This document shows positions 10,590 through 23,149 of a stretch of DNA of 64,000 bases, in pieces. The stretch comes from Isoperla grammatica (lineage: Eukaryota; Arthropoda; Insecta; Plecoptera; Perlodidae). The notes under the pieces were generated by a model. That model worked only from the letters and a program-made list of their open reading frames with translations, was not told where the DNA came from and did no database searches. Numbering within the stretch: the stretch's first letter is position 1; each line of letters begins with the position of its first letter. A program made the translations under genes and the position numbers. The stretch lies in contig OX246746.1 of NCBI GenBank assembly GCA_945910005.1, forward strand, positions 14,780,022 through 14,844,021. The letters run 5' to 3'.

Positions 10590-13118
10590 AAACTCTACAC
10601 ACATTTTAGGACCACTATCATTACAATTATTCAAAGAAGCCGCGTTTGTCTAATACATCAATGTACGGAATGGGAGTCATGACATTGTCAGTGCAGGTTT
10701 GCGTAGTAAGAAGATCTAGAACATCTTGTCTTCTGGCGCACATTTTGGGGAGCAAAGGATACATTACCTATTATGTGTTTCTTTTTCACATATGAGTGGG
10801 TCAGAAGCAAAACCTACCATCCCTGAGATGACTGATTTTTTGGAGGATCAAAAAAATGTGTTACTGTTACCTTGTATGATACATTATATCCTTACTATTA
10901 TTGAACTAACAATGTATATCCTTACTAGTATTATATTATATCCTTACAAACTACCAACTATAGTGTAGGTCTCACTTACTTTGTATACTATTGAAAGTTC
11001 AAATGCGACTAACAGTAGACGGTCTCAGAAAAACACAATACAATTCAATTACAATTTCTGTTCAAGCAGGTTAGTTTTCCCCCCCAAAAATAAGAACTAT
11101 TTTCAAATTGTTAATGATAAGAGGTTGCATTTCATCACGGAATGCCTTCGATTTGAGAGGCGCTTTCAAGTAGAGTCACGCATACTCAAGACCATCTGAA
11201 ATGTTTTCCTAGAGCAAATATAGAGAGGGTAATGATTGTGTACTGGTTCATTTTGTGTTCGTGTACATAGACGTCACTAAGCATATTTGCTCTCCAAGAG
11301 TAGATAAGTGTTAATGTACCGTATATACTTGTTAGAAGAGATAATCGAAATCGTTATCTTTAACATTGTTAAAGAACAATCATTATCTGGTTTCTTATTA
11401 AGACATCAACGGCACATTTATGTTTGACAAACACTGATAAGAGTTTCGGCAAAATTATCCTTTGTGCACCAATTCGCATAAAAATAATAAGTACTTTTAT
11501 GTTTACATTTCTTTATGGGCAGTTTACTCATTTTTAGTATTTCGGAGATACTATATTGTTTTTAATTGCAGAAAGACACCAGTAATACAGTTTACTGGCA
11601 AATTTCAACATATTCGAGTCCAATTTTCACTACAAAACATCTAGAAGTAAACTGCCACAGTAAATGGAAGAATTTTCATATAGAACAGCTAAATTTGAGC
11701 CCGACTAAAAAATATGTAATTGTAAACATTCATTTAAACACAGGATATTATTTTCCGGGCAGTCCACGAATGTTACTAGATTCGAGTGCTTGTATAGTTT
11801 GGAATTATCTCAGAGTAATATGGTAGGAAGTTCCTCAGTATTCACCTTGTAGTTGAGTGTAGCTTGTAAATCATGCTTCCATCCAGTGAAAACCATCTTA
11901 AAACTTGGACGCGACATCCTGATGATTCACAATATTTAGCTTTATTTCATCTTCATGTAAATCTTCTCTGATAGCCTACAAAACGAATTCATATGAAGAA
12001 TTTCAATAAACATTGTAGTACTATCTCAAATAGGAGCATTGAAAGTGGTGAATGCATATACGTAAAACACACAAGTACACATCATTTATATATCAATCAC
12101 GTTATAAACTGTACTAAATAATTTCGGATTCTGTAAATGAGATAATGACTACTCATGTTGGTTGGTGTCGAGGGGGGGGGGGGGGCATGGCGTTTTATCT
12201 ATACATACGTTATAACGTTTAGTCTATTCGTTCTTGTTTATAGTTTTCTATTCCTCAAAGTAAATACGTTTTAAATCTGATTCGGCGGGTGTATGAAAAT
12301 ATTTTATTTTTTAATTTCTATATTGTGAGTTTGAACCTCAACATTTCTTGGGTTGGTATAAGTGTGATGGCTCATTTTGGTAAGGAATTTCTCGAAACAT
12401 ACAGCCCACCCAATAACATTTCGATTAGCCATGTTGAAGAGCGCAATAACGTGGTATGGGGGCGAGAACAAATATGGTTTCCTTGACGGCAAAACAAAGA
12501 CCGGGCTATATACATATGCCCATAAATCTCCCCCCCCCCTTCTCCCCTCCTTGTCTCTAACACTTTCCGCTGTTTCTCTCGATCCTTGCTTAACTTGTGA
12601 CTTAAGTAAGATACAGTCTAACACAAAAGTGTATATGTTTTGTAGTATTAGAATTTTCCTCTGGTGTATCACATGCATTTGTGCTTAGTACCGTTTTTAT
12701 TATTAAATGTATCATTATTAATAGCATTACTGTCTCTTTTGTTATTTTCATCAAAAATAAAGTTTTAAAGTTCGGGGCCTGCCAGTATGATAATATTAAA
12801 AGTAAGAACTACCATTTTGGGCTGTCAAAGCAACGGGGAACATAATGCATGGTATATTATCCCCCACTGAAAATCAGGTCTTGTAGATGAGTGGGAAGAC
12901 AATAAATATACATTTGAATATTTATGATTTTATTTAAACAGGTGCATACATTCACATACGTTGTATAATAAATCTAAAATTATAATAAATGCAAAGATAA
13001 TAATGTTAGTATAATAAATACATACTACATGCATACACCATAAATATATTAAATAAACATTTGCGATATCAATGTTATTGTCTTCATTGTATTGATATTA
13101 TTACAATTGTTATAGAAA
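10590..13118. other. AT-rich unique sequence with homopolymer tracts
   Basis: Short ORFs of 60 to 124 codons occur on both strands (10726-11826, 12289-12688), but none has consistent codon use, splice context or a recognisable domain. Poly-G near 12173-12185 and poly-C near 12529-12539 mark possible transposon ends. At 12304-12678 both strands are open at once, which argues against reading either as a gene. Confidence 0.55.
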
Positions 13119-13463
13119 TTATTGATAGTTTTCACGGTTTTTCCGTTTAGTTGTTATCTGTTTTAATTCCATATTTAGCGTCAATTTAGGTTTAGTGTCA
13201 GGATACATTATAATGCCCGTCGTGTGATATGGGTGGCTTGAAGCTGTCCTGTATGAAACTAGCGTCTCACTTATATGGAGATCACTTCGACACACAAGTA
13301 CCCAAGATGGGCCCGGTGGCCAATAAAGACTTTTAGTAATGGTTGTACGGGTGACAGGCCGCAGCCTCGGCCCTCCCAGAAGATACCCTGGAAATTGTTT
13401 ATAAGATTTGATTACTACATCTGATAGCGCGATGTATCCTGCTAGCTTCTGTTTTGCTTTCAA
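13119..13463 (-). other. Open island of higher GC, possible repeat-derived ORF
   Basis: A 114-codon minus-strand frame covers sequence of clearly higher GC than its flanks. The peptide has LYWPPGPSWVLVCRSDL in its middle, followed by a Ser/Tyr/His-rich stretch, then lysine-rich AT sequence at its end. I recognise no domain. The compositional contrast suggests an inserted or conserved segment. The AT-rich C-terminal third is probably not coding. It could be a fragment of an interspersed repeat. Confidence 0.25.
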
Positions 13464-15844
13464 AAGTATTTTGTAGTAACTAATAACTTGGAGGGAAATA
13501 AAAATGTTTTTGTGTCAGTGTGGTCTGTCTTTGAAACGTGCAGCGCATCGCTCAAAGTGTCGCGAGGACTAGCTGGACTTGCTGGACTAGCTGGACGAGC
13601 ATGGACGAAGACATTATAATAAAGACATGGTTAATACTATGAACGAAAAGTGCGTAGGTGCAGGACACGCATCTAGTTTGCACACGCACACGTATTTCGC
13701 ACGTGTTCATCCACAATCATGCGTATTCATTTTTGAAAAGCTTCACATTTTTATCGAAAATTAATTAAAATGTGTTTGCTGAATATTAATGTAACAGAGT
13801 TGGACCAACGGTAATTTTAAGAAATTTTCGTGGTTTGATGAATTGCCATTGGCTTTTATGAACGAGTGTTCTTAATATTATAGAAATTACGAGGGTCAAA
13901 GAAGAGAGGTTTTCAAATAATTGTTTCCCTCATATATAGATTAGGTTATTTTTATAGATCACCAATCATTATATTCAGAAATATATTTTTTAGTTTGAAA
14001 ATATAGAGTTAGCTATGTTCGGGAATGTCTGTGAATATAAAATGTACTCTTGATATCAACTTCAGAAAAAAAAAAAACTTTCGAAAACCTACAGAATAAT
14101 ATAAAATGAAGCATTTATATTTCGAAAAATAAAGTGGGCAAGTAATGACAAGCCTAAACCATGTGTATTCATTCAGTCTCGTAGTTTAGAATAATATCCG
14201 TAACTTACAACAAGAATTTGTATGCAACTGTGTATGGCACCATTGACTGTCCGTTGAAATTACTTCGTCGCTGGAATGGCCAAATATTGTGCCTCGAAGA
14301 GCGATAAAATTAAAATAATATACACTTTTACTTTTATTTATTTCCTTGTAGGCCCATCTCACTAGTTATATAATAAAATGTAGCATATTGCAATTTAAAC
14401 GTGTAATAATTTATTTTTGGGGCAGACGGAGGGAACCGGTTCTGGATGCTTACTTAACTCAGAGAACGAGGCAACGTTTAGATTTTACGTTTATACGGAA
14501 TGTCTAAATAGTTTTGAAAGGCGTCCTGAATGAATACAATAGTTGACGAAGAATAGTTGAGAGACATACAATAGTTGACAAACACCACTACTAGCAGTAC
14601 TGCCATGTTTCCCACCAAACTTTGTTTAGCAATAATCCTGCTGTTGCTTTTAATGTGTTATAATTATTTCGAACTAACTCATAAACTCCAAAAAGATTTT
14701 CAAAATGTGTCATTTATTAATCACGATAAAAGGTTCTTAAAACAAAAAATGACATTCATTATTATACAATTTTGAACACCTTTGGTAAAAAAAACATTTT
14801 ACTTTTATTAAAGTTACTAGTAATAATGTTACATAATAAACGAATATATGCATTTGTTTCACTACAGATTAGATGACTTTTGTTTGAAAATGATTCCTTA
14901 TTTGATATTCCTACAGGCTTAAATGATGTGCGGTAATTTTATGAGCTTTACGGGACGACATTGTGTGTTTCATTGTAGAAATTTCATATTTTACTGCGAT
15001 GATAACAACCCCTTATTTTTTTTAGATAAAATAATAATCGACCATTCTGTGCAATTACACCAGAAAATAAAAACCACAAACCCAACATCATCACTAAAAA
15101 TTAAGGAAATTCTAAAAAACAATATGCAACATTATTTTAGTTTCAAATGATCTAGGTATAGTAGTAATGGCATCAAACAAAAAAAAACTCATAAAATATA
15201 TAAATTATTTGCAAGCAGTATGGAGAATATAAAGTATAAACAAATCTTCAACAATGGCATCCTTATACCCGCTACAAACAGCGACTGTTATGTCTTCTTG
15301 AATAAATTTATGATTCCAACTTATTTACATCAAATAAACCCTCCCTTGCAACCCTGTAAACGTTAAATGTGAATTAATAGACATGATTCAGAGTATTGTC
15401 GTCACTATCTCTTTGCCCACGACCCATGCAATTACCTCCCTCTGAACGAGCTAAGGCATGTCCACCGGAAGATCCAAATGACAGTTATCGGTGGTAGGAC
15501 TTTACTGGATAACACAAATCGTACCATTAGAACGCTGTAAAACATGGAGAAAATGAATTGAGTCGATAGATGTAATGGTCAGTTGAATCGTCTCGGTCTA
15601 ATCTTGACTTGATGTGCGTGCTTACATTACTTCTGTACTGTCTGGAAGGTCAGTGTGTGAATGTATACTCCGTAGTTATAGGACTGGACATCTAGCCTAC
15701 TAGTTATCTAAACTTGCAAAGTTGTCAGAGAAGATATCCAGCTAATGCTAGAACTAACCATTGGATTTAAATTACTGACCGGCGCCTCCACCAACTACTA
15801 CTACTAATACTAGTTATATACTAGTTTAGTTATACTAGTTATAT
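13464..15844. other. AT-rich stretch, no gene supported
   Basis: It contains a short local repeat of GCTGGACTAGCTGGAC near 13570-13605, poly-A near 14066, and many AT-rich short ORFs (14575-14775, 14923-15150) with no coding character. CTAGTTATA-type repetition occurs near 15810-15845, immediately left of the foldback element. I see no RNA gene. Confidence 0.6.
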
Positions 15845-16120
15845 CGTTGAGTGAGTAATATAGGGTATAGTTGCAACGCAATTCTACCGCCTTATGTTGC
15901 CCAACTTACTTTAGTCAGGTAGTAGAAGTTCGCCAAGCGACGCGATGACGGAGTTTTCGGTTGTTTTCGTATATCTTCGGTGAAGTAGCCGACCAATCAG
16001 GCTCCGTCATCGCGTCGCTTGGCGAACTTCTACTATCTGACTAAAGTATTTTGGGCAGTTAAAGGCGGTAGATAAACTGCCGATGGCGTGGGGCCTCTAC
16101 CCTATATTACTCACTCGACG
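15845..16120. mobile_element. 276-bp foldback MITE with 7-bp target duplication
   Basis: The ends are inverted copies: left CGTTGAGTGAGTAATATAGG, right the complement of CGTCGAGTGAGTAATATAGG. Inverted similarity continues inward through AAGTTCGCCAAGCGACGCGA and GATGACGGAG, leaving only about 50 bp of loop. Both sides are flanked by GTTATAT (15838-15844 and 16121-16127). Almost the whole element can therefore fold back on itself. It has no coding capacity. I infer a non-autonomous DNA transposon; the 7-bp duplication does not clearly assign a superfamily. Confidence 0.87.
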
Positions 16121-18550
16121 GTTATATTGTTGTTATCGTCGTTATCTTTCAAATCAATAGGGATGGGTGATATGGAGTAGCGTAAGTCTCTATATCGTGC
16201 AAGGTATGCGTTGCTTACTGGCCCCGCTACCTAGGGGCCCCCTCAAGAACCACCGATTTGTAATAAATGTTTGTATAAGAAAGTATTCATAGATGTCTCA
16301 GGTTCAGAATAGCAAAACATACAACTTTTACTTACACAACTAAAAGAAAACGTGACAGACGTAACTAATCTGGAGCCAGAAATAATTATTGTTGTACTAT
16401 ACTTAGAGCACTACATGTTAGTTTTGTTCAACCATATGATTTTATTTTCTTTTAAAATTGCAAGAAAACCAAAAAGCAATAGATTGAAGATGAGAAATAA
16501 TAAATTCCGCAAAGTGCTATGATGGCTGGTATTAAAAATGTAAATGTTATTTTCACCCATCTCTTTATAGTTATCATCTTATAACTAAGAAATTGCATCA
16601 CACATTTAAAAATTGAAAATTGAATTAAACTAATTTTAAATTAATACTAATGAGCCGATAGTTGTGTAGCCACAACACAATCAGGTCTCCTACTGACGCT
16701 ACAGGTCTAGCTAGGCCTTCCAAGCCTCTCTCAGCGCACCTTCTAGCTTCCTCATACTCCTCATACCGTTACCCTTTCCAAATTCCAACATAACAAATTT
16801 TACACTCATAAAAACCCAACATACAGATCTAAGGGTACTTAATATTTTGTTCAATCTTGCATTTTATGAACATAGTCCTCCCTTTCAATTCTGATACGTT
16901 AACGTAAGCCTTAAAAATGTTCGAACAAGATAATATGCAAGTATAATTTTAATCAAACCAATTGCCCACAAAATAATTAAGATTGTTTTCTTTACCACCA
17001 AACACAGAAATTAATGCTATAACGTTACTAATTTTATTTTAGGAGGGGGGGGGGGGGGGGAGGGGGAAAGGGGGGGGGGGACTCGTTTTCCATTTCAGTA
17101 TTTGTAGACAATAATTGCTCTGTGATCAGACTAGTATGTATTAATTTCATAAATCTACCATTAACGTGCAATAATCCTGTTTGGAGTTTTCATAAAAAAC
17201 AGTCTATATTCATAGCACAACAATCACGCATTCGTTGTCGTTACATAATTCTTGACGCGTGACTAAAACAAAACAACAAACAAACTCCTGCAGCTTTTAA
17301 ACCATGTTAGCAATTGCCAGAGTCATTTCAATTGTTCCTAGATAGATGTGGCAGAGCTCAGAATCCTCGCCCTTGCAAGTGAAGTGACTGACTCATGGCA
17401 AGAATAAAAAACAACGGTCTCTGGCTGGCTTATACACCTCGCCCAGTCACTTACGATTTCATTCAGAAAAACCGGTACTGCGCTGGTCAGTAAAACGACA
17501 ACGTGCCACAAGTCTTGTACCAGTGGCGTGTGAGGTCACAAGAGTCACAGATCGAGTTCGTCAACCTTCAATAGTCCTCACGATGTAACGATTCGATTAA
17601 CGATTCACGCTTTCGACTTGAAATCAACGAATATAATTCCGATAATTATTATTCAAGCGGTCTGCAACACAGAGTTATGCAAAATAAAATAATAAAAAAA
17701 AACAAATGTGAGCAGTTCCCGGGTATCTTTCGCAAGAGGAACGCGAATATAATCTTGTGTTTAGTGTATACATTGAACACCTCGTTTAGTAAATGTTTTG
17801 CAAATTAGTCAACAATTATTTTAACTACTTCCTTGAAAAATGTGTTTAGTCCGGCCAAAAATCTGTTTATAATACCATATTCAATTTGGTTTGGTTTGGA
17901 ACATGTTGGCTGGGTCCTCAGTCGTGACCAACCAGCTGTTAAAGACCATTCTTAACCGAGCAATTGAATTCGAATCAACAAGATATTAATTATTGTAATT
18001 ATTTGCAAAGAGAAAAAAAACAATTAATCCAACGAAATATTGCAATACCTCAGGATATATGTTAAAGGTTAATGGTTTTTTGATTTAAGTGGCATTGGGA
18101 AGGCCCTAACGCGCTGTCGTCGTCTTGATTCACGCGAGCGTTGGTGCCGACATTTGGTAGTTGGCACACTTTCTTCTGAACGTCAATTGGTCAAGATATA
18201 ACATTTGAGTTTTCAGTTATTAAATAAATCATTTATTACTTTAACTAAGCAGACTTAAGCACACACATTTAACATATGAAATTGACTCAAGTTAGGTACA
18301 CGGTGAAACAAAAAAACATTGTAGGTTAAAAAACTAAGAATTCCTTGTGTTACTTAAACGTAAACGCATCAACTCGCACGCAATACCCTGTCCTTGTATG
18401 AGCACACTAAAGCAAATTTATTAATAATTGGATCCAGATGTTGTTAGCAACTACTGAACGTTCACTGTCCCCACAACGTGATGAAGTGTAACTATACATG
18501 TTCCCATATACGGTAAATATAACCAAACATTCTTGGACACTATATTTTCT
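16121..18550. other. Non-coding stretch with G-tract and a moderately GC-rich island
   Basis: A G-rich tract with G-runs over 10 lies at 17041-17080 and could form quadruplex structures or mark a transposon end. The interval 17330-17600 is less AT-rich and contains TGACTCA near 17389 and a TTATACA-like box near 17430. It may be regulatory, but no start codon, donor or transcript evidence supports that. The remainder is AT-rich with no gene seen. Confidence 0.5.
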
Positions 18551-18729
18551 AATAGATGATTTTCAGAATTGATCTTGAGGGCCGTGCCATGATTAATTCT
18601 ATCTAAGGGTCCTTGATAGTTATGTTAAGGTGATTTTTCACTGTTGTGCATTGCCATGTCATTGAAGATCTAGAGGGCCGTGTTTAGTTCTATCTAAGGG
18701 TTCTAGATCAATTCTGAAAAAGATCTATT
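18551..18729. mobile_element. MITE family A, copy 2 (about 179 bp)
   Basis: The ends are AATAGATGATTTTCAGAATT and the reverse complement of AATAGATCTTTTTCAGAATT. Two internal copies of GAGGGCCGTG, each followed by TTCTATCTAAGGGT, show the element is built from an internal duplication. It aligns along its length with 9539-9730, including the central TTTTTCACTGTTG and GTCATTGAAGA segments. No target duplication is clear. Confidence 0.75.
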
Positions 18730-21700
18730 TAGAACTTTTTGGACAAAATAATTTCAAAACGATATGATCAGCTATTATTGTTAACCTTATATTTATCTAA
18801 TTCCAAAACAGGTGATCAAAACATGAAATATTAACACCGTTATACCACACTGTTTTGTTCCTACCGTTTCCAAGGTGTTATAGTCTGTGTTAGGTCTATG
18901 GACACTAGCCAATATATTTATGGAATGAAATAATTTCAAATCTCGTGATTGTCGGATGTTCACCGCCTGTTGTGCACAATGGCGGCTATGGATTATGGAG
19001 GGGGGGCCCACTCACTAACTAGTTGTTGCAGGGAATATGATGAATCTGTATTTAAGTGTGTCGCAGGTGGCCGATGTGTATAGCCCACGCTACATGCAGA
19101 GGTGATGCGCGGTACAATGGGAAGGTGGGGCCCTTTTTTTACCCCACTTACCCTTATTGAACAATAGCCTTTACATGTTTTGGTACCGCCTTTATATAGT
19201 TCTATCTTGTCATCCTTGCTGCAATATCTCATTATGATAAAAAATATTATGATTTTAGGACACGTTTAAAAAGCCACCATATAAATGGTTCGTATGGTTA
19301 TTTAGCCTTGTAAGCAATTAACGGGATTAGAAGCTTAGGAGTCGGTTAAAAAGTCGGTTAATGCAGTGTCACCAGACGTTTTGCTTTCTAGTTTATGAGT
19401 AGGCCGTGCGCGCTTGTCTTGAGATGATATAATATACTGGGAGCTTTGAGAAGCCGCGCACGGCACACGGCACACGGCACACGGCACACGGCACACGGCA
19501 CACGGCACACGGCACACGCTTACAACGAACGTTCAGGAAAAAAGTAGAGCTGCAATTTCTGTAGGGCATCTTGAATTGTAGGACAAACCTGAATACATAT
19601 GTAAGACTGCAAGCATGTAATCGTAGTGCCCAATTTGGTAGGGGTCTATTGCTCAGGCCACATTTTGCTAGAACAGTAGCCTATACCTACCAGAAAGGGT
19701 ACTATTACAATAACTGAAACACCGTCAAAAATACTTCCCTCACTTCCCTCGGTATAACTCATAGATCTACACGGCTTTTCAGCGAACCTTCTCATTTTTG
19801 ACTACTTATTTTTTAATTGTGTTTAACCTCGAATAACTGCGGACATGTGTGAATTGGAAATTGACCAGATGTCATTGACAAAACCGCTGGCAACGTAGAA
19901 ACATGTTTTCATAACAGTATAACAAGTAATTTTGTCACGCACAGATCTTATTTATCTTTTGAGTGGAATTATTTTGTAAGAATAATATTTTATTGTTGAT
20001 GCGACCAGACCACGAGACATAATATATGGTTTCATGTTTTGTATTAACCTATACACAAGATATATGAGCTAACTCCAGCTCTTTTGGTATTTATCACAAT
20101 ATTGGGTCCCGAATGAATCAGTAGGGTCTTAGCAAATTTGTTTTGCAATATTGCTGTTACATTAGACACATTATTAATAATTCATGTTATTACATTATAC
20201 TCTTAGATCGAAAAGTAAAATTTGTTCTAAAAAAAAAAAAAAACGAGAGCCAAAATTCAAACTAACCACACATTTCACTTGAATCTAAAATCAATCATAC
20301 AATTCCTATATCATATTGTTAACCCCTTAATATTAAAAATCTGATATTGAATCTGGGTTATACGTTATTATTAGATTTCAAAACATATTTCATCTTTCCC
20401 TATGCGAAGAAAGTTTGTTCCAACTTTTTCCCTCATTTGATACCCAACTCTTATTATGCTTATCTATTATGGTCAGTACTTTAAACTAAGTTAAAATGCA
20501 CAGAGGCACACACTAAAGAGAGTTTGTATACAACACACTGTATGCAAATTTGTACATTGTGTTCTACTTGAATTGTTCAATAGAAAAAAAAAACAACCTT
20601 CCAATGCAACAAAATGGCTGCATGACCGTAACCGTGGCAACGATGTATAAGCATAAACGAGTACTGCCTGCATGGCCTGTTCGGTTATAGTAATGGATTC
20701 ATTCTTCATCGTGTACATTATAAAGATGAACATAGCAAATAGGGTGTGACAAACTTTGCAAAACCACGCCCATAACAAACTTCACTAGCCATTGAACCAA
20801 TCAGAAAACGTTTTGCAATTGGAGATTTTCCAGCCGTCGTCTGCGCGGCGCACTTTGCATACAACTATGCGCATGTATGTCTCACACACTGCACAGCTGG
20901 TCGAGAGCGACGGGATTTATTGGTGTGACGCCGTCAATGTAATATTACCATGTTTACATGCTGGTCGCATCAGTACAATGTTTAAAACTCAACCATGCAC
21001 TCACTTTTATAGCCTATTATATTTATTATTATCCTATTATTATGTATATAATTGTTTGAAATAAAACTGTTGGTATATACGCTACTAACAATTGTATACG
21101 TTCGCAATAAAGCTTAATGTATAGTAGTTGACGGTGCATAAAACATGATTTACCGTATCATTATTACTACAATTAAAAGGACGTATTATTGACTGCTGTA
21201 CCACTGACTTCCTCAGATGACTGTAATTTAAAATGTATTTAGATAGATAGACCACCACTCTATCTATCATGTTGTGGTCAATTTCGTAGAATGGTTTCTT
21301 TGCCGTCATTGTTGACGAATTATACGCCAAGTATATTCGTTGAAAGGGGTTGTTGAACAGAAAGTGACAGTGACATATTCTTGACGGGCAATTAGAAGAG
21401 TTCTTGTCACTTGAGGACTTCATGATAGGTATAAAGGTGCATATATAATACCTTAGAAGGAAAAAGCCGGCGCTCTACGAAATTGGCCAAAACTACAGAA
21501 AAATACACCGGTTCTCTACGAAATTGGCAACAACTATAACTAAACATAAAATTATGATTATGAATAAGTGCGTTTGAAAAGCCTCTACTACTGCTGACTG
21601 TAATGATAAATTTGTGATTGACTTAAATAATGGTAATAAATATACTAATGTTAGAGCGTCTGAAAAGAAAACCATAAGAAAGATTTGGCTTAATTTTCTA

Positions 21701-21741
21701 AGCTGTTAAATGAATATAAAATAAATAATAATAAATTCACA
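18730..21741. other. Non-coding stretch with a 7-bp repeat and a promoter-like island
   Basis: At 19459-19518 there are about eight copies of CACGGCA. Poly-A lies near 20231. At 20790-20930 an AACCAATCAG CCAAT-type box is followed within 130 bp by CTGCGCGGCG and ATGCGCATG, a promoter-like arrangement, but no exon can be supported. Short ORFs on both strands, including 18993-19232 minus and 20491-20778 minus, show no recognisable domain. Near 21480-21530 a 15-bp segment (CTCTACGAAATTGGC) is directly repeated. Confidence 0.5.
19459..19518. repeat. 7-bp minisatellite CACGGCA, about 8 copies
   Basis: Perfect head-to-tail CACGGCA units. The Cys- and Val-rich minus-strand ORF across it (CRVPCAV repeats) is produced by the 7-bp unit read through 21-bp frames and is not a gene. 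Confidence 0.95.
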
Positions 21742-21864
21742 TTTAGAGTCTACCCCCACTCAGTAACTAAACTGATTTGCAGTGGGGGACTTTAATTTAA
21801 AGTGACTAAACCAACCCTGTAGGCTTCGAACACCATCGACGAGTGAGCGATAACCAATCAAAGA
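21742..21864. repeat. Dispersed repeat family C, copy 1
   Basis: It begins TTTAGAGTCTACCC and ends with CCAACCCTGTAGGCTTCGAA followed by ACACCATCGACGAGTGAG and CGATAACCAA. The same start and end blocks occur at 26623-26780 with a longer middle. No terminal inverted repeat or tail was seen, so the element class is unknown. Confidence 0.75.
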
Positions 21865-23149
21865 TCGATATTTCAAATACGAAACATATGAATCAGTGAT
21901 TGGACAGTGCGAACACCTGCGGACAAATGCCAGAATCAACAAGGCCGATTCAGAACAACTTTGAATTTATTGAGTGCTTCGTTGTTAGGACGGCTCCAAA
22001 GTCACGCAAATTACAAAAACTATAGATAAAGTTTTGTTTAGATTAGGGAAAAGATATAAGAAAGGTTTAGTTGGGTTATTCCTCTGACAACCGAGTTTTA
22101 CCGCACATCCGCCAGGGGATTGTCGGGCCATGAACATGTGTAACTCAATCCAAGCCCAAGCTGCTCACGAAGTGTTTTTGATGGAGAACGTTGCTCAAAC
22201 CGATATAGTTTGTCAAAACGTGACGGTCACCATAGACGTTAGGATCCAGTTTCTCGGATACACCGATGCTGTATGGGTAACTAAAGTAACTGTGATCTCA
22301 TCGTCCCAGTAGCGCGATCAAACCCCAGGGGTGCTACATATGAAAAATTTCACCTATCACTCTGTTCTTAAAAACTGGGAAAGGAAACAAACAGATGGAG
22401 AAGTTTTCTTTTTTGTTCTTAGTTGGACAGTCGATTCCGTAAAACATGGCTCATTCCCACTTACAAAACGTTTTCAATGTATCAAAAATACGTGTAAAAA
22501 CAAAAAATATCATATTATTTTTTATTTTATTTTGAAAAGTATATAGTAGTTTGAATTCTGATTCTAAACTAGGACTGTACAGTGTGTTTCTTGTTTCTTT
22601 ATTGATTTTTGTAATATATAATATAACCTCTCTCACTCGTCGATGTGTTCATTAGTCACTTTAAATTTAAGTACTCCAATGAAAATCGGTCTTGTTACTG
22701 AGGGTACAATCTAAATACATATTTTTATTTATTTTGTATTTATTTATTTTACTGTGGGAGAAGAGCTGAAACATCTAGACCATCCACAGGTTATTTATAG
22801 TAGCCTATCTGCTTCGATCGAACAGAGATTAATTAATTACTATTGATTTCTCCTAATATTAGACTGAAATTAGTCTACAGGTTACTGTCTAGTAGAGCAA
22901 GTTGTTTTTCAACCGAACGATCCAACATTTGATTGATTAGCCGATGCCTGAAAGCATATTTATTAATGAACGCAGAACGCATAAAAAGAAATTGTGATAA
23001 ATTAAAGAGTGGAGCTATTACACAAGGCATAGTGCATGCACGGCAGCGAGGGTAAGGCTGAGGGCCTGTCTGAGATAGACGCAGGTCCAGGGGGGTCCTT
23101 AGATTAGCAAGCCGGATCACGAACACTCAGACCACCAAGCTGGATGATC
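21865..23149. other. Non-coding stretch; one open island at 22130-22312
   Basis: The island at about 22085-22330 is less AT-rich and open for 60 codons on the plus strand from an ATG at 22130, reading hydrophilic then valine-rich sequence and ending in TAG. A CAG directly precedes the stop, so it could be exon sequence in another frame, but I cannot support a gene. The rest is AT-rich. Confidence 0.4.

Noticed and set aside
12304..12688. 124-codon minus and 103-codon plus ORFs
   Set aside because: They overlap on opposite strands, cover a poly-C tract and have no recognisable domain or splice context.
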